64,000 nucleotides of DNA from Magnetococcales bacterium (GTDB taxonomy: Bacteria > Pseudomonadota > Magnetococcia > Magnetococcales > DC0425bin3): positions 4,274 through 68,273 of the forward strand of contig JADGCJ010000007.1 in NCBI GenBank assembly GCA_015229045.1. The letters run 5' to 3'. Shown here piece by piece: positions 8,643-17,685 of this stretch (position 1 is its first letter; each line of letters begins with the position of its first letter). The notes beneath the pieces were generated by a model that was given only the letters and a program-made list of their open reading frames with translations, was not told the DNA's origin and searched no databases. The position numbers and the translations under genes were made by a program.

Positions 8643-8725
8643 AAGACCGGGAAGGGGGTCCAGGGGGAAGATCTGTGTCCTTCCCCCTGGTGGGATCCGG
8701 GGCGAAGCCCCGCAGGGGAGACTGG
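8635..8725 (+). repeat. Interspersed hairpin repeat, family A copy 2
   Basis: Starts TTATTGAAAGACCGGGAAGG, continues with GGTCCAGGGGGAAG, a diverged first hairpin (GGGGGAAG with CTTCCCCC, 8663-8688) and the second hairpin GGGGCGAAGCCCC (8699-8711). The conserved right end TCTTTCAT is missing. The stop codon of the upstream esterase (8640-8642) falls in the first bases of the element. No gene is seen in the remaining bases before 8843. Confidence 0.8.
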
Positions 8726-8842
8726 CCCCCGGGTCACCGAAAGTTGGGACGGGTATCCAGCGCCGAAATTGATGACTTGTCCGAATGGTCCTGATACACT
8801 TGGTCTGTGGTGGGGTTGCAAGCTCATTCCAGGCGCCGATAC

Positions 8843-9796
8843 ATGCATTTTCTGAACCCAAAGACCGACTTTGCCTTCAAAAAGATCTTCGGCTCCGAAG
8901 AGAGTCACGATGTTCTGATCAGCTTTCTGAATGCCATTCTCTCCCTGCGCCCACCCAATCGGATCACTGAGGTGGTCATCCTGGATCCTTATCTGGTACC
9001 CAAGATCAAGGGCATGAAGGATACCTATCTGGATGTTCGGGTCAAGGACCAAAAAGGCTGGGAGTACGTCATCGAAATGCAGGTTCTCAACGTCGCCGGT
9101 TTCGAGAAGAGAGTCCTCTACAACGCCTGCAAGGCCTACGTTGGCCAGATCCGGAAAGGCGAAGAGTATTGTTTACTGACCAACGTGGTTGCCATAACCA
9201 TCACGGATTTCATGATGTTTGAGGAGCTTCCCGACATCGTCAACCGTTTCATGCTGAGGGCTTCGGACAATCCGGATATTTCGCTGGACGACCTGGAGTT
9301 GGTCTTTGCAGAATTGCCAAAATTTATCAAGGATGAGGACCAGCTTGGGAACATTGTGGACAAATGGTTTTACTTTTTGAAGCATGCCGGTGACTTGCAG
9401 GTCGTGCCAAAAATATTGGCAGATGAACCAGCGATCAAAAAAGCCTTTGATATCGCCAACAAGGCTGGTCTTACCCAGGAAGAGTTGGATGATCAGGAGA
9501 GGAGGGAGATATTCATACAGGACCAGCGTGGAGTAATCATCTATGCTGAACAGAAAGGCCGCCAGAAGGGCCGCCAGGAAGGCCGCCAGGAAGGCCGCCA
9601 GGAAGGCCGCCAGGAAGGCAAAGCCGCCACTCTGCTTCGTATCCTTCGCCGTCGCTTTCCCGACCTGCCCGCCTGGGTCGAGTCAAGGGTTTTCGCCGCC
9701 AGTCTGGACACCCTGGATGCGTGGATAGACAGGTCGATCGATGCTTGTTCGTTACAGGATGTCTTTGGCGGCGAGGCGACCGACGAAACGGCGTAA
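8843..9796 (+). CDS. Rpn-family recombination-promoting nuclease (PD-(D/E)XK, transposase_31-like)
   Basis: 317 residues from the ATG at 8843. The N-terminus MHFLNPKTDFAFKKIFGSEE is the conserved opening of the Rpn/PDDEXK_2 group. The nuclease core shows LDVRVKDQKGWEYVIEMQV, with the catalytic Asp and the E-x-Q variant of E-x-K. A central helical region follows, then five 4-residue repeats of GRQE/GRQK (residues 239-258) and a helical C-terminal domain. Family members such as E. coli RpnA are Mg/Ca-dependent endonucleases that stimulate RecA-independent recombination, and many spread as multi-copy accessory genes. It stands alone between two unrelated gene groups, consistent with a mobile gene. 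Confidence 0.9.
   Translation: MHFLNPKTDFAFKKIFGSEESHDVLISFLNAILSLRPPNRITEVVILDPYLVPKIKGMKDTYLDVRVKDQKGWEYVIEMQVLNVAGFEKRVLYNACKAYVGQIRKGEEYCLLTNVVAITITDFMMFEELPDIVNRFMLRASDNPDISLDDLELVFAELPKFIKDEDQLGNIVDKWFYFLKHAGDLQVVPKILADEPAIKKAFDIANKAGLTQEELDDQERREIFIQDQRGVIIYAEQKGRQKGRQEGRQEGRQEGRQEGKAATLLRILRRRFPDLPAWVESRVFAASLDTLDAWIDRSIDACSLQDVFGGEATDETA
9557..9616 (+). repeat. In-frame 12-bp tandem repeat, five units
   Basis: Five adjacent copies of GGCCGCCAG(G/A)A(A/G) in the Rpn gene encode GRQK followed by four GRQE units. The unit is a multiple of three, so gain or loss changes linker length without breaking the frame. Such arrays are common in this family between the nuclease and C-terminal parts. 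Confidence 0.95.
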
Positions 9797-9867
9797 CCAC
9801 AACACGACGCTGTTCTCCCTACCTTTTTTCGACCCCAAAAAACCCTGTGCTTCGCGGCGGAAACGGC

Positions 9868-10074
9868 TCAGTCTCTTTCATCCAGCCAGGCCATTTGAAT
9901 CGCTTCGAGTATCTTTTCGTTGCAGCGTTCGGGCCGGTCGGCGAAACCGGGCAGATCCATGACCCACTGTCTGAGATCGGTGAAGCGCACCGTGAGGGGA
10001 TCTGTATCCGCCTTGGTTTCGGCCAAGGCGATGGCGATGGGGGCAATGTCGGTCCACTGGAGGCGCTCGGGCAT
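9868..10074 (-). CDS. iscX: IscX, ISC accessory protein
   Basis: 68 residues, the usual IscX length. Contains LQWTDIAPIAIALAE near the start, then VRFTDLRQWVMDLPGF and ILEAIQMAWLDE at the end, all hallmarks of IscX/YfhJ. The small acidic protein binds IscS and iron and tunes cysteine desulfurase activity. It is the last gene of the isc operon, directly after fdx with a 1-base gap. Confidence 0.95.
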   Translation of the reverse strand: MPERLQWTDIAPIAIALAETKADTDPLTVRFTDLRQWVMDLPGFADRPERCNEKILEAIQMAWLDERD

Positions 10075-10075
10075 C

Positions 10076-10417
10076 TCAGGTCCCCTTTTTGTTCTTGTCC
10101 ACGCTGATGTTGACGGTATAGGCAGGCACGGTCACCCGCAGCCCATCCAGGGCTGCGGTGATCGTCACCTGGCAAGCCAGACGACTCGTGGGGGTGACAC
10201 CAAAGGCCTCATCGAGGACATCCTCCTCATCCTCGGTGGCCTCTTCCAGACGGTCAGACCAGGCCGGATCGACGATCACATGACAGGTCGAACAGGCCAG
10301 AGAGCCTTCGCAGGCCCCCTCCAGAGGAATGTCATGTTCGTGCGCCGCTTCCAGGAGAGAGAGGCCGGTTTCCACCTCGACGGTCTGGTTCATGGGCAAA
10401 AAGGTGATCTTGGGCAT
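10076..10417 (-). CDS. fdx: ISC-type 2Fe-2S ferredoxin
   Basis: 113 residues. The cluster ligands are CEGSLACSTC (C-x5-C-x2-C) plus a fourth Cys in SRLACQVTI, matching adrenodoxin/ISC ferredoxin. The acidic segment WSDRLEEATEDEEDVLDEAFG between them is the IscS-interaction region of the family. It supplies electrons for cluster assembly on IscU. Only 6 bases separate it from hscA, and iscX follows immediately. Confidence 0.96.
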   Translation of the reverse strand: MPKITFLPMNQTVEVETGLSLLEAAHEHDIPLEGACEGSLACSTCHVIVDPAWSDRLEEATEDEEDVLDEAFGVTPTSRLACQVTITAALDGLRVTVPAYTVNISVDKNKKGT

Positions 10418-10423
10418 GGCTGG

Positions 10424-12304
10424 TTAATCCTGTTCAAAGTCAGTCAGCTGACGACCTGTCATGACGGTTTTGATGTTGTGATCCATGCGTCGCTGGGCAA
10501 ACATCGTCGATGCCCGGTCCAGCTCCTGGATGCGCTCCTGGATGGCTCGCTGGTCATCCTGCCCCATGGCCGTGCGCAACGCAACCATGGCCGCCTCGAT
10601 GGGCTGACATTCGACGTCGGTCAGAAGGTGCCGGTCCGTTGTCAGGGCCGAGAGGAGGGCATTGAGAACCCGCTCCGCCTCGACCCGCGCCTCTTGCAGA
10701 TGGCGCAGATTCAAGTCCTCCGCGCCATGTTCGAGGGCCTCGCGCAGCATGCGTTCAATTTCGCCGTCTCCCAGGCCGTAGGTGGGTTTCACGGCCACCG
10801 ATTGCTCGACGCCGGTGGTCTGTTCGCGGGCCGCGACCGTCAGGAGTCCATCGGCATCGACCTGAAACGTCACCCGGACGCGTGCCGCCCCGGCCACCAT
10901 GGGGGGGATTCCGCGCAGCTCGAAGCGGGCCAGGGAGCGGCATTGATCGACCGTTTCGCGTTCGCCCTGCACCACATGGATGGCCATCGCCCCCTGCCCA
11001 TCCTTGAAGGTGGTAAACTCCTGCGCCCTGGCTGTGGGAATCGGGCTGTTGCGTGGCACCACCTTCTCCACCAGCCCCCCCATGGTCTCCAGTCCGAGGG
11101 AGAGCGGGGTGACATCGAGCAGCAGGAGGTCGGAGCGCCGGTTGCCAGCCAGCAGATCGGCCTGGATCGCTGCGCCCAGGGCAACGATCTGGTCCGGATC
11201 GAGGTCCACCAGGGGTTCGTGTCTGAACAGCTCGGCGACAAAGGTGCGCACCGCCAGCATGCGGGTCGAACCCCCGACCAGCACCACACCTTGCAGCTCT
11301 TCCGGGGTGACGTCGGCATCCTTCAGGGCACGTCGGCAGGGAACCCCGGTCGCACGTACCAGATCCTGGGTCAGGGTGTTGAATTCAATACGCCCCATCT
11401 CCCGACGATAGAGGCTGCCATCGGCCAGGGGCAGGGTGATTTGAACAGACTCCTTGGTGGTCAGGGCCTCCTTGACCCGGCGGGCCTCTTGATGGACGCT
11501 GTGCCGTTGACTGGGGGAGGGGGATGGCACGCCCATCTCCGTGAGGAACAACGCCCCCAGGCGCCGATCAAAATCATCGCCGCCCAGGGCCGAGTTGCCG
11601 CCGGTCGCCATGACCTGAAACACCCCTTGCGTCAATCTCAGGATGGAAATATCGAAGGTGCCTCCTCCCAGATCATAGATGGCGTAGACCCCCTCTTTGC
11701 TCTGATCCAGACCGTAGGCCAGGGCCGCTGCGGTGGGTTCGTTGACCAGGCGCAACACTTCCAGACCGGCCAGACGACAGGCATCCTTGGTCGCCTGGCG
11801 TTGGGCGTCATCAAAGTAGGCCGGGACGGTGACGACGGCGCCATACAGGGGTCCACCGAGGGCGGTCTCTGCGCGTTTCTTTAACTCTTCCAATATTTTG
11901 GCGGAGATCTCCACCGGCGACCACCAGCGCTCTCCGGCAAAAAACTGCACCATGCCGCCACTGCCGGTTTCCAGGCGATAGCCATCCGCTGGCACATCCG
12001 CCAGGCCGCGCCCCATGAAGCGCTTGACCGAGAGGATGGTCGCCTCCGGATGGGTGATGGCCATGGCGCGGGCCGCCTGTCCCACCAGCACCTGTCCCGC
12101 AGCACCCAGATGCACGATCGAAGGCAGAGAGACCTTGCCTTCGGCATTGGGGATGCAGGCCGGTGCTCCCTGGAGGTTCATGGCCGCCACCAGGGAGAAG
12201 GTCGTGCCCAGGTCGATGCCCACCACGCGGCGTTGCTCCTCCGGGCGGGGAGCGTGTGGCTGCGGGGCGGCTCCGGGTTCAGATATATCCAACAAGACGT
12301 CCAT
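10424..12304 (-). CDS. hscA: HscA, Fe-S cluster assembly Hsp70 chaperone
   Basis: 626 residues, as expected for HscA (shorter than DnaK). ATPase domain motifs: [38 protein letters not shown] and [10 protein letters not shown]. The substrate domain begins around [17 protein letters not shown]. HscA binds the LPPVK motif of IscU and, with HscB, drives cluster transfer. The ATG at 12304 is preceded by GAGGTGAATC at proper spacing. The context between hscB and fdx separates it from general DnaK. Confidence 0.96.
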   Translation of the reverse strand: MDVLLDISEPGAAPQPHAPRPEEQRRVVGIDLGTTFSLVAAMNLQGAPACIPNAEGKVSLPSIVHLGAAGQVLVGQAARAMAITHPEATILSVKRFMGRGLADVPADGYRLETGSGGMVQFFAGERWWSPVEISAKILEELKKRAETALGGPLYGAVVTVPAYFDDAQRQATKDACRLAGLEVLRLVNEPTAAALAYGLDQSKEGVYAIYDLGGGTFDISILRLTQGVFQVMATGGNSALGGDDFDRRLGALFLTEMGVPSPSPSQRHSVHQEARRVKEALTTKESVQITLPLADGSLYRREMGRIEFNTLTQDLVRATGVPCRRALKDADVTPEELQGVVLVGGSTRMLAVRTFVAELFRHEPLVDLDPDQIVALGAAIQADLLAGNRRSDLLLLDVTPLSLGLETMGGLVEKVVPRNSPIPTARAQEFTTFKDGQGAMAIHVVQGERETVDQCRSLARFELRGIPPMVAGAARVRVTFQVDADGLLTVAAREQTTGVEQSVAVKPTYGLGDGEIERMLREALEHGAEDLNLRHLQEARVEAERVLNALLSALTTDRHLLTDVECQPIEAAMVALRTAMGQDDQRAIQERIQELDRASTMFAQRRMDHNIKTVMTGRQLTDFEQD

Positions 12305-12347
12305 GATTCACCTCGATCCTGCGCTACCCAACCGCCATTTTGCCCTT

Positions 12348-13007
12348 TCAACCCACCTGTTCTTCCAGCCGGTCCAGCTCTTCGACAAAGCGCTGGTGGT
12401 AGCGCAAACGGTTCAGGTGGCGTTCGACCGCTTCCAAGGTCTCGGGCGTGGGGGAAACCGCCATGAGGGGAGAGAACAGGCTCTCCAGGGCAGCCATCTC
12501 CGCCTCGATCCGCCGCTCGACATCCTGGCGCAAGGCGGCGAGCTGCTCCCCGGCCTGGGCGCTCCGGGTGGAGATCTCGGCCAACCCTTCGCGCATCTCC
12601 ATGGCTTCCATCAGGAATACCGGATCCCTGGCCATGTCGCCGCCGCCATCGGGCGCAACGGCAGCCGCCAGAGTCCCCTCACCACGCAACAGGTGCAACA
12701 GACAGGTGCCGCGCTGCAAAGGATCGCGCACGGTGCGCCAGGCTTCGTTCAGTTGCGTCACCTGTTCCAGGGAGTAGCGTCGCTCCTGGATAGAGCGCAG
12801 GGCAAAGCGGTCAGGATGAAACTGCTGCTGCCTCTCCCGATAGACGTTATCCAACTGGTCACGGTCGACCTGAAAGGCACGCGGCAACGCCAACAAGGCG
12901 AAGGGATCCATTCCCGGTTCCGGGGGTTGGATCAGGTTGCAGCCGGGGCAGAACGGGGCACCCCCCGTGACCGCCCCACAGGACCAGCACTCTCTTTCGT
13001 GAATCAT
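12348..13007 (-). CDS. hscB: HscB/HSC20 J-domain co-chaperone with N-terminal zinc-finger motif
   Basis: 219 residues. A J-domain with the HPD tripeptide (QQQFHPDRF) around residues 60-66 stimulates HscA ATPase. The C-terminal three-helix domain binds IscU. Residues 6-23 contain CWSC and CPGC, a tetracysteine motif that E. coli HscB lacks but human HSC20 has, where it binds zinc. That makes the protein about 45 residues longer than the enterobacterial form. It lies between iscA and hscA in the operon; a 43-base gap precedes hscA. Confidence 0.93.
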   Translation of the reverse strand: MIHERECWSCGAVTGGAPFCPGCNLIQPPEPGMDPFALLALPRAFQVDRDQLDNVYRERQQQFHPDRFALRSIQERRYSLEQVTQLNEAWRTVRDPLQRGTCLLHLLRGEGTLAAAVAPDGGGDMARDPVFLMEAMEMREGLAEISTRSAQAGEQLAALRQDVERRIEAEMAALESLFSPLMAVSPTPETLEAVERHLNRLRYHQRFVEELDRLEEQVG

Positions 13008-13053
13008 GGGTCACCATGCGGTGGGTCGCCCTCCTTTTCGCCTCCGTTCCGGA

Positions 13054-13401
13054 TTACACCTTGAAGGACTCTCCACAACCGCACCGTTCTTTTTCCAGAG
13101 GATTGATAAACTTGAAGCCGGATTTGAATTGGGCTGTCTCAAAGTCGACCAGGGTACCGTTCAGGATCAGCAGGGACTTTTCATCGACCACCAGACGAAC
13201 GCCCTGGCTGTCGAAGACGCGATCCTCGGTTGCCACCGCGTCGCAAAACTCCAGCTTGTAGGACATGCCCGAACAACCCGAGGTGGTGACACCAATACGG
13301 ATGGCCCCCTCGGGAGTGCCGCGTTTGGCGAGCATCTCTTTGGCGCGCCCGGCGGCGCGTTCGGTCATGGTGATCGAGCCTTGTTGCGTGGCAGTCATCA
13401 T
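13054..13401 (-). CDS. iscA: IscA, A-type Fe-S carrier
   Basis: 115 residues. The three conserved cysteines are present: one in TTSGCSGMSYKLEF and two in ERCGCGESF near the C-terminus. A-type carriers receive clusters from the IscU scaffold and deliver them to apoproteins. The start overlaps the iscU stop by 4 bases (ATGA), so the genes are translationally coupled. There are two adjacent ATG codons; either could be used. Confidence 0.96.
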   Translation of the reverse strand: MMTATQQGSITMTERAAGRAKEMLAKRGTPEGAIRIGVTTSGCSGMSYKLEFCDAVATEDRVFDSQGVRLVVDEKSLLILNGTLVDFETAQFKSGFKFINPLEKERCGCGESFKV

Positions 13402-13793
13402 GCACTCTCCCTCTTTTGTTGCTTCTGGCGAAAATCCTGAATGGCCGACTTGATGGCGTCTTCCGCCAATACCGAACAGTGAATCTTGACCGGCGGCAGG
13501 GCCAGCTCTTCGGCTACCTGGGTGTTTTTGATGGTCAGTGCTTCATCGAGGGTCTTGCCCTTGATCCACTCGGTCACCAGAGACGACGAGGCGATGGCTG
13601 AACCACAGCCGAAGGTCTTGAATTTGGCATCGTCGATGATTCCCTGGTCGTTGACGCGGATTTGCAGACGCATCACGTCGCCACACGCCGGGGCGCCCAC
13701 CATGCCGGTGCCGACCTGGCTGTCATTCTTATCGAGAACCCCGACATTGCGGGGATTTTCATAGTGATCGAGTACCTTGTCATTGTAAGACAT
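13398..13793 (-). CDS. iscU: IscU, Fe-S cluster scaffold
   Basis: 131 residues. Starts MSYNDKVLDHYENPRNVG, as in nearly all IscU proteins. Ligands: Cys in GAPACGDVM, Cys in FGCGSAIASSS, and the third Cys in KIHCSVLAEDAI. The HscA-recognition sequence LPPVK is intact. A GGAG/AAGG run precedes the ATG. A duplicated copy of the iscS 3' end occupies the short gap upstream. Confidence 0.97.
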   Translation of the reverse strand: MSYNDKVLDHYENPRNVGVLDKNDSQVGTGMVGAPACGDVMRLQIRVNDQGIIDDAKFKTFGCGSAIASSSLVTEWIKGKTLDEALTIKNTQVAEELALPPVKIHCSVLAEDAIKSAIQDFRQKQQKRESA

Positions 13794-13809
13794 CTGCCTT
13801 CTCCTTCAA

Positions 13810-13890
13810 TCAGTGTCCGTTCCACTGGACCGTACCGGGGTCGATCCTTCCGTCAGTGTCCGCTCCACTGGACCGTACCGGGATCGATCC
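13810..13890 (-). repeat. Tandem duplication of the last 38 bp of iscS
   Basis: Bases 13853-13890 (iscS codons for [11 protein letters not shown] plus stop) recur at 13810-13847 with 2 mismatches, 43 bases apart. The second copy reads [15 protein letters not shown], but is shifted by one base relative to the iscS frame, so it is not translated as an extension. It fills nearly the whole iscS-iscU spacer. Confidence 0.93.
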
Positions 13891-15067
13891 CCTCCTGGAC
13901 CATGTCCCACAGCGGGGACATATCGCGTAGTTTTTCTACCGCCGTGACCACTTTGTCGATCACAAAATCAATCTCTTCAGTCGTCGTCTGGCGTCCCAGA
14001 CCAAAGCGGATGGAGGTATGGGCCATCTCCTCGCCGACCCCCATGGCCCGCAGGACGTAGGAGGGTTCCAGAGAGGCCGACGTGCAGGCCGAGCCGGACG
14101 ACACGGCGATATCCTTGATGGCCATCATCATCGATTCCCCTTCGACATAGCCGAAAGAGACGTTGAGATTACCGGGCACACGATGTTCTCCGTCGCCATT
14201 CAACTCGACATGTGTCAGACGGGCGGTGATGCCGTTGTAGAGGCGTTGTCGCAGGTCGAGCAGACGACGACTCTCTTGTGCCATCTCCTGCTGGCTGAGG
14301 GCACACGCCGCGCCCAAGCCGACGATCAGGGGGGTGGAGAGGGTCCCGGAACGCATGCCCCGTTCGTGGCCGCCGCCGTGGATGATCGCCTTCAGGCGCA
14401 CCCGGGGCCGTCGCCGCACATACAGGGCGCCGATCCCTTTGGGGCCGTAGATCTTGTGTCCGGAAACCGAGAGCAGATCGATCTGCATCTTTTCGACATC
14501 CAGGGGAATTTTGCCCACCCCCTGGGCGGCATCGCAATGAAAGAGAACCTTGCGGGAACGACACAGGGCGCCAATTGCCTCCAGGGGTTGGATCACGCCG
14601 ACTTCGTTATTCACCGCCATGATCGATATCAGGATGGTCTGGTCGGTGATGGCCTCGGCCAGGGCTTGCATATTGACCAGTCCATTGCGTTCCACGGGAA
14701 GGTAGGTGACATGGAACCCTTCCTCGGCCTCCAGATGCCGACAGGTATCGAGGACCGCCTTGTGTTCGGTCACCAGGGTGATGATGTGCTTCCCCTTCTC
14801 CCGATTGAAACGGGCGACGCCGGTGATGGCCAGATTGTCCGATTCGGTGGCCCCGGAGGTGAACACAATCTCACGCGGATCGGCACCGATGAGACGTGCC
14901 GCCTGTTCCCTGGCTCTCTCCACGGCCTTGTCCGCTTCCCAGCCATAGGGGTGCGAGCGCGAGGCCGGATTGCCAAATTTTTCGGTAAACCAGGGCAGCA
15001 TGATCTCCAACACCCGGGGATCCACGGGCGTGGTGGCTTGATAATCCAGATAAATGGGCAGTTTCAT
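13853..15067 (-). CDS. iscS: IscS, cysteine desulfurase of the ISC system
   Basis: 404 residues from the ATG at 15067, 9 bases after AAGGAG; a GTG six bases earlier is too close to that site. Starts [19 protein letters not shown], typical IscS. PLP is bound through the Lys in [16 protein letters not shown], and the mobile-loop active-site Cys is in [17 protein letters not shown]. The C-terminal WSGH tail is the IscU-contact end in the family. It supplies persulfide sulfur to IscU and other acceptors. It directly follows a second desulfurase gene. Confidence 0.97.
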   Translation of the reverse strand: MKLPIYLDYQATTPVDPRVLEIMLPWFTEKFGNPASRSHPYGWEADKAVERAREQAARLIGADPREIVFTSGATESDNLAITGVARFNREKGKHIITLVTEHKAVLDTCRHLEAEEGFHVTYLPVERNGLVNMQALAEAITDQTILISIMAVNNEVGVIQPLEAIGALCRSRKVLFHCDAAQGVGKIPLDVEKMQIDLLSVSGHKIYGPKGIGALYVRRRPRVRLKAIIHGGGHERGMRSGTLSTPLIVGLGAACALSQQEMAQESRRLLDLRQRLYNGITARLTHVELNGDGEHRVPGNLNVSFGYVEGESMMMAIKDIAVSSGSACTSASLEPSYVLRAMGVGEEMAHTSIRFGLGRQTTTEEIDFVIDKVVTAVEKLRDMSPLWDMVQEGIDPGTVQWSGH

Positions 15068-15107
15068 CGTCACAAACTCCTTTCAACCACCAGCCGCAGT
15101 CGAGGTG

Positions 15108-16244
15108 TCAAGCCCCTTTTCGCAGGCGCTCCACCACCCGGACAAAGCTTTGGATAAACTGTTCGACATCATGCGGCTGGCTGTTCCAGCCGAGGGAGAC
15201 GCGCACCGCCCCGCGTCCCAGGGTTTCCGGGGTTCCCATGGCGCGCAGGACGTGCGAAAACGCCATTCTCCCCGACGAGCAGGCCGAGCCGCCGCTCACC
15301 GCAAAACCGGCCAGATCCATGTTCATGACCAGGGTCTCGCCATCCAGGCCGGCCAGGCCCAGCAGGGTGGTGTTGGGCAAACGGGCTGCCTTCTGGCCAA
15401 AAATGACACAATCGGGGAGGAGAGAGAGCATTTTTTCTTCAAGGAGCCTCCGCAGTTGGGTCAGGCGGGCTGTTTCGGCGGCCAGACCGGGGGCGAGGGC
15501 TGTCACGGCGGCACCAAGACCAACGATACCCGGTACATTTTCCGTTCCGGCGCGCCGACCCCATTCGTGGCCGCCACCACTGATCAAGGGTTCCATAGGC
15601 AGCCGTTTGTCGAGAATCAGGGCACCGACGCCCTTGGGTCCGCCAAACTTGTGCGCCGAAATCGTCAATAAATCCACGGGGAGGCGACTGAGGTCGACAT
15701 CGATCCGGCCCACGGTCTGGGTGGCGTCCACGTGCAGGGGAACCCCTCGGGCACGACACTCCTGGCCGATGGTTTCGACAGGTTGCAGCACGCCGGTTTC
15801 ATTGTTGGCCTGCATCACCGACACGAGAATGGTTTCCGGGGTCAGGGTCGCCAGGATCCACGGGGCATCCACCTCGCCCTGGTCGTTGACCGGCGCAAGG
15901 TGTATCTTGATACCGCGCCGGGCCAGCATGCGGCACGGTTCGAGGATCGAGGGGTGTTCCATGGCCGAGACAATAATCTCTCCCCGAAAATTTTTGGCGG
16001 CAGCCAGACCGAACAGGGCCATGTTGTTGGCCTCGCTGCCGCCGCTGGTCAACACCACCTGGCTGGCGTGACTTTTCAACAGTTCAGCCAGGGCACGACG
16101 GGAGCTTTCCACCGCCTGGCGGGCCAGACGTCCCGGGGCGTGGATCGAGGACGGCGATCCCCACTGCTCACCCAGCCAGGGGAGCATCGCCTCCCGCACC
16201 TCCGGCCGGACGGGCGTCGTGGCATTATGGTCCAGATAAATCAT
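15108..16244 (-). CDS. Second cysteine desulfurase (NifS/IscS family)
   Basis: 378 residues. Starts [20 protein letters not shown]. The PLP-lysine region is TISAHKFGGPKGVGAL and the catalytic Cys is in SGGSACSSGRMAFSHVL. It is shorter at the C-terminus than IscS and lacks the IscU-binding WSGH tail, resembling NifS-type enzymes. Two desulfurases in tandem between iscR and iscU is a pattern seen in some alphaproteobacteria. It may serve another sulfur acceptor, or act as a partly redundant donor (inference). The stop lies 40 bases before iscS, and the start overlaps the iscR stop by 4 bases. Confidence 0.94.
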   Translation of the reverse strand: MIYLDHNATTPVRPEVREAMLPWLGEQWGSPSSIHAPGRLARQAVESSRRALAELLKSHASQVVLTSGGSEANNMALFGLAAAKNFRGEIIVSAMEHPSILEPCRMLARRGIKIHLAPVNDQGEVDAPWILATLTPETILVSVMQANNETGVLQPVETIGQECRARGVPLHVDATQTVGRIDVDLSRLPVDLLTISAHKFGGPKGVGALILDKRLPMEPLISGGGHEWGRRAGTENVPGIVGLGAAVTALAPGLAAETARLTQLRRLLEEKMLSLLPDCVIFGQKAARLPNTTLLGLAGLDGETLVMNMDLAGFAVSGGSACSSGRMAFSHVLRAMGTPETLGRGAVRVSLGWNSQPHDVEQFIQSFVRVVERLRKGA

Positions 16245-16702
16245 CCCGGCAGCTCCATGGGGCCGTGTTTTTGCAGCGCGTGGCCATTGTGATACGCCTT
16301 GGCTAGGCCGTCCAGACTGACTGATTCCAGATAGTCATGGATCTTTTCGCCCAGTTCGACCCAGAGGTGGTGCGCAATACAACGACTCGAACGCACACAC
16401 CCCTGATTGTCGTCAGACGTTGTATCGCACGAAGTGGTGCGAATGGACTCATCCACGGCGTGGATGATATCGGCAACGCTGATCGTCGCTGGCGATCCGG
16501 AGAGGAGATACCCCCCTCCTGGTCCCCGCACACTGCGCACCAGACCCCCGCGCCGCAACTTGGCAAAAAGTTGTTCCAGATAGGAGAGGGAAATCTCCTG
16601 GCGTTTGGCAATATCTGCAAGCGAGGCCGGTCCTTCTGCCGTATGACAGGCCAGATCCAGCATGGCCGAGACCGCGTAACGCCCTTTGGTCGTCAATTTC
16701 AT
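16241..16702 (-). CDS. iscR: IscR-like Rrf2-family regulator
   Basis: 153 residues from the ATG at 16702 ([18 protein letters not shown]). A winged helix at the N-terminus includes [23 protein letters not shown] and the wing [10 protein letters not shown]. Cluster ligands are [17 protein letters not shown] followed by His within three residues (C-x9-C-x5-C-x2-H), wider than the C-x5-C-x5-C of E. coli IscR. In the family the 2Fe-2S form represses the isc operon. The gene lies near the start of the operon it would regulate, overlapping cysE upstream. Confidence 0.93.
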   Translation of the reverse strand: MKLTTKGRYAVSAMLDLACHTAEGPASLADIAKRQEISLSYLEQLFAKLRRGGLVRSVRGPGGGYLLSGSPATISVADIIHAVDESIRTTSCDTTSDDNQGCVRSSRCIAHHLWVELGEKIHDYLESVSLDGLAKAYHNGHALQKHGPMELPG

Positions 16703-17523
16703 GGTTTGCAATCCCCTTGCATCTCTTCCGGATTTGTCTTGGTGGACTTGGCACCCTGAAGGCAGTCCGGGACACCAACCCTGGTGGCATGTCCGGCGGA
16801 GCTTCTCTTCTCTTTGCCCTCTTGAGGTCCGGTCTGATTGCCGGGCGGATGTATTGCACCGTTTTCCTTTGCTTCCAGCTGTTCGAGCCGGTCATCCAGG
16901 TGGTGCATTTGTTCCAGTACACAGGTGATGGCCTTGACGACCGGGTCGGGCATGCTTTCCAGGTGGCCGTAGGCGGAAAACAAGGCACCGGCCTTGTCTT
17001 TTCCTCCCCGGTTGCCAACGATCACCCGGCCTGGAATGCCGACCACCGTGGCATCCCGAGGCACATTGTTGACCACCACGGCGTTGGAGCCCACCCGGGC
17101 ACGGCTGCCGATGGTCACAGGACCCAGAATTTTCGCTCCGGCGCCAACGATCACGTCATCTTCCAGGGTGGGATGACGTTTGCCCTTTTGCCAGGAGGTG
17201 CCGCCCAGGGTGACACCGTGGTAGATGGTCACGTTGGCGCCGATCTCGGTGGTTTCGCCGATCACCACGCCCATGCCATGGTCGATGAAAAAACCTTCGC
17301 CGATGACCGCCCCGGGGTGAATCTCGATCCCTGTCAACATGCGTCCAAGGTAGGAGAGCATGCGCGCCGGCAACTTCATCCGGTGATGCCAAAGCCAGTG
17401 TGCCGGACGATAGAGCAGCATGGCGTGAACCCCAGGATAACAGAGGAATACCTCCAGAAAATTGCGGGCAGCCGGATCACGCGCGAATACCACCCGGATG
17501 TCGTTGCGAATTCGTGTGAACAT
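16699..17523 (-). CDS. cysE: CysE, serine O-acetyltransferase
   Basis: 274 residues. The left-handed beta-helix carries the signature [23 protein letters not shown] and [12 protein letters not shown], with the catalytic His residues. It is the short (EpsC-type) form lacking the long N-terminal helical domain of E. coli CysE. It makes O-acetylserine for cysteine synthesis, the substrate of the desulfurases encoded downstream. The last ~60 residues are a charged tail outside the fold. It is the first gene of the isc operon and its stop overlaps the iscR start by 4 bases. A MITE-like element begins 32 bases upstream of its start and probably contains or sits next to the operon promoter. Confidence 0.94.
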   Translation of the reverse strand: MFTRIRNDIRVVFARDPAARNFLEVFLCYPGVHAMLLYRPAHWLWHHRMKLPARMLSYLGRMLTGIEIHPGAVIGEGFFIDHGMGVVIGETTEIGANVTIYHGVTLGGTSWQKGKRHPTLEDDVIVGAGAKILGPVTIGSRARVGSNAVVVNNVPRDATVVGIPGRVIVGNRGGKDKAGALFSAYGHLESMPDPVVKAITCVLEQMHHLDDRLEQLEAKENGAIHPPGNQTGPQEGKEKRSSAGHATRVGVPDCLQGAKSTKTNPEEMQGDCKP

Positions 17524-17554
17524 GCCAACCGGATCTCCCTCCCTCAGGGTGCGT

Positions 17555-17685
17555 CATGCCAATTCCAGATCAAGCGTCTGCTTCGTTGACTGCCTCACTC
17601 ACTCATTCTTCGCCGTACCCGACATGTACTGTCTCGTCGCTCACGCGCTGTCGCCTCTCATCCATCTTGATCTGGAATTGGAATC
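17555..17685. mobile_element. MITE-like element, family B copy 1
   Basis: A 123-bp core (17559-17681) is bounded by perfect terminal inverted repeats CCAATTCCAGATCAAG and CTTGATCTGGAATTGG; the repeats extend outward imperfectly to about 20 bases (TCAT... / ...AATGA). A near-identical copy in opposite orientation is at 22148-22276. No transposase is encoded. Read on the minus strand it contains a 20-codon frame starting ATGGATGAGAGGCGACAG that is conserved in copy 2. Confidence 0.88.

Noticed and set aside
9920..11884. A 654-codon open frame on the plus strand opposite hscA
   Set aside because: It is the antisense shadow of a highly conserved Hsp70 gene with biased codons; its translation has no family-like motifs.
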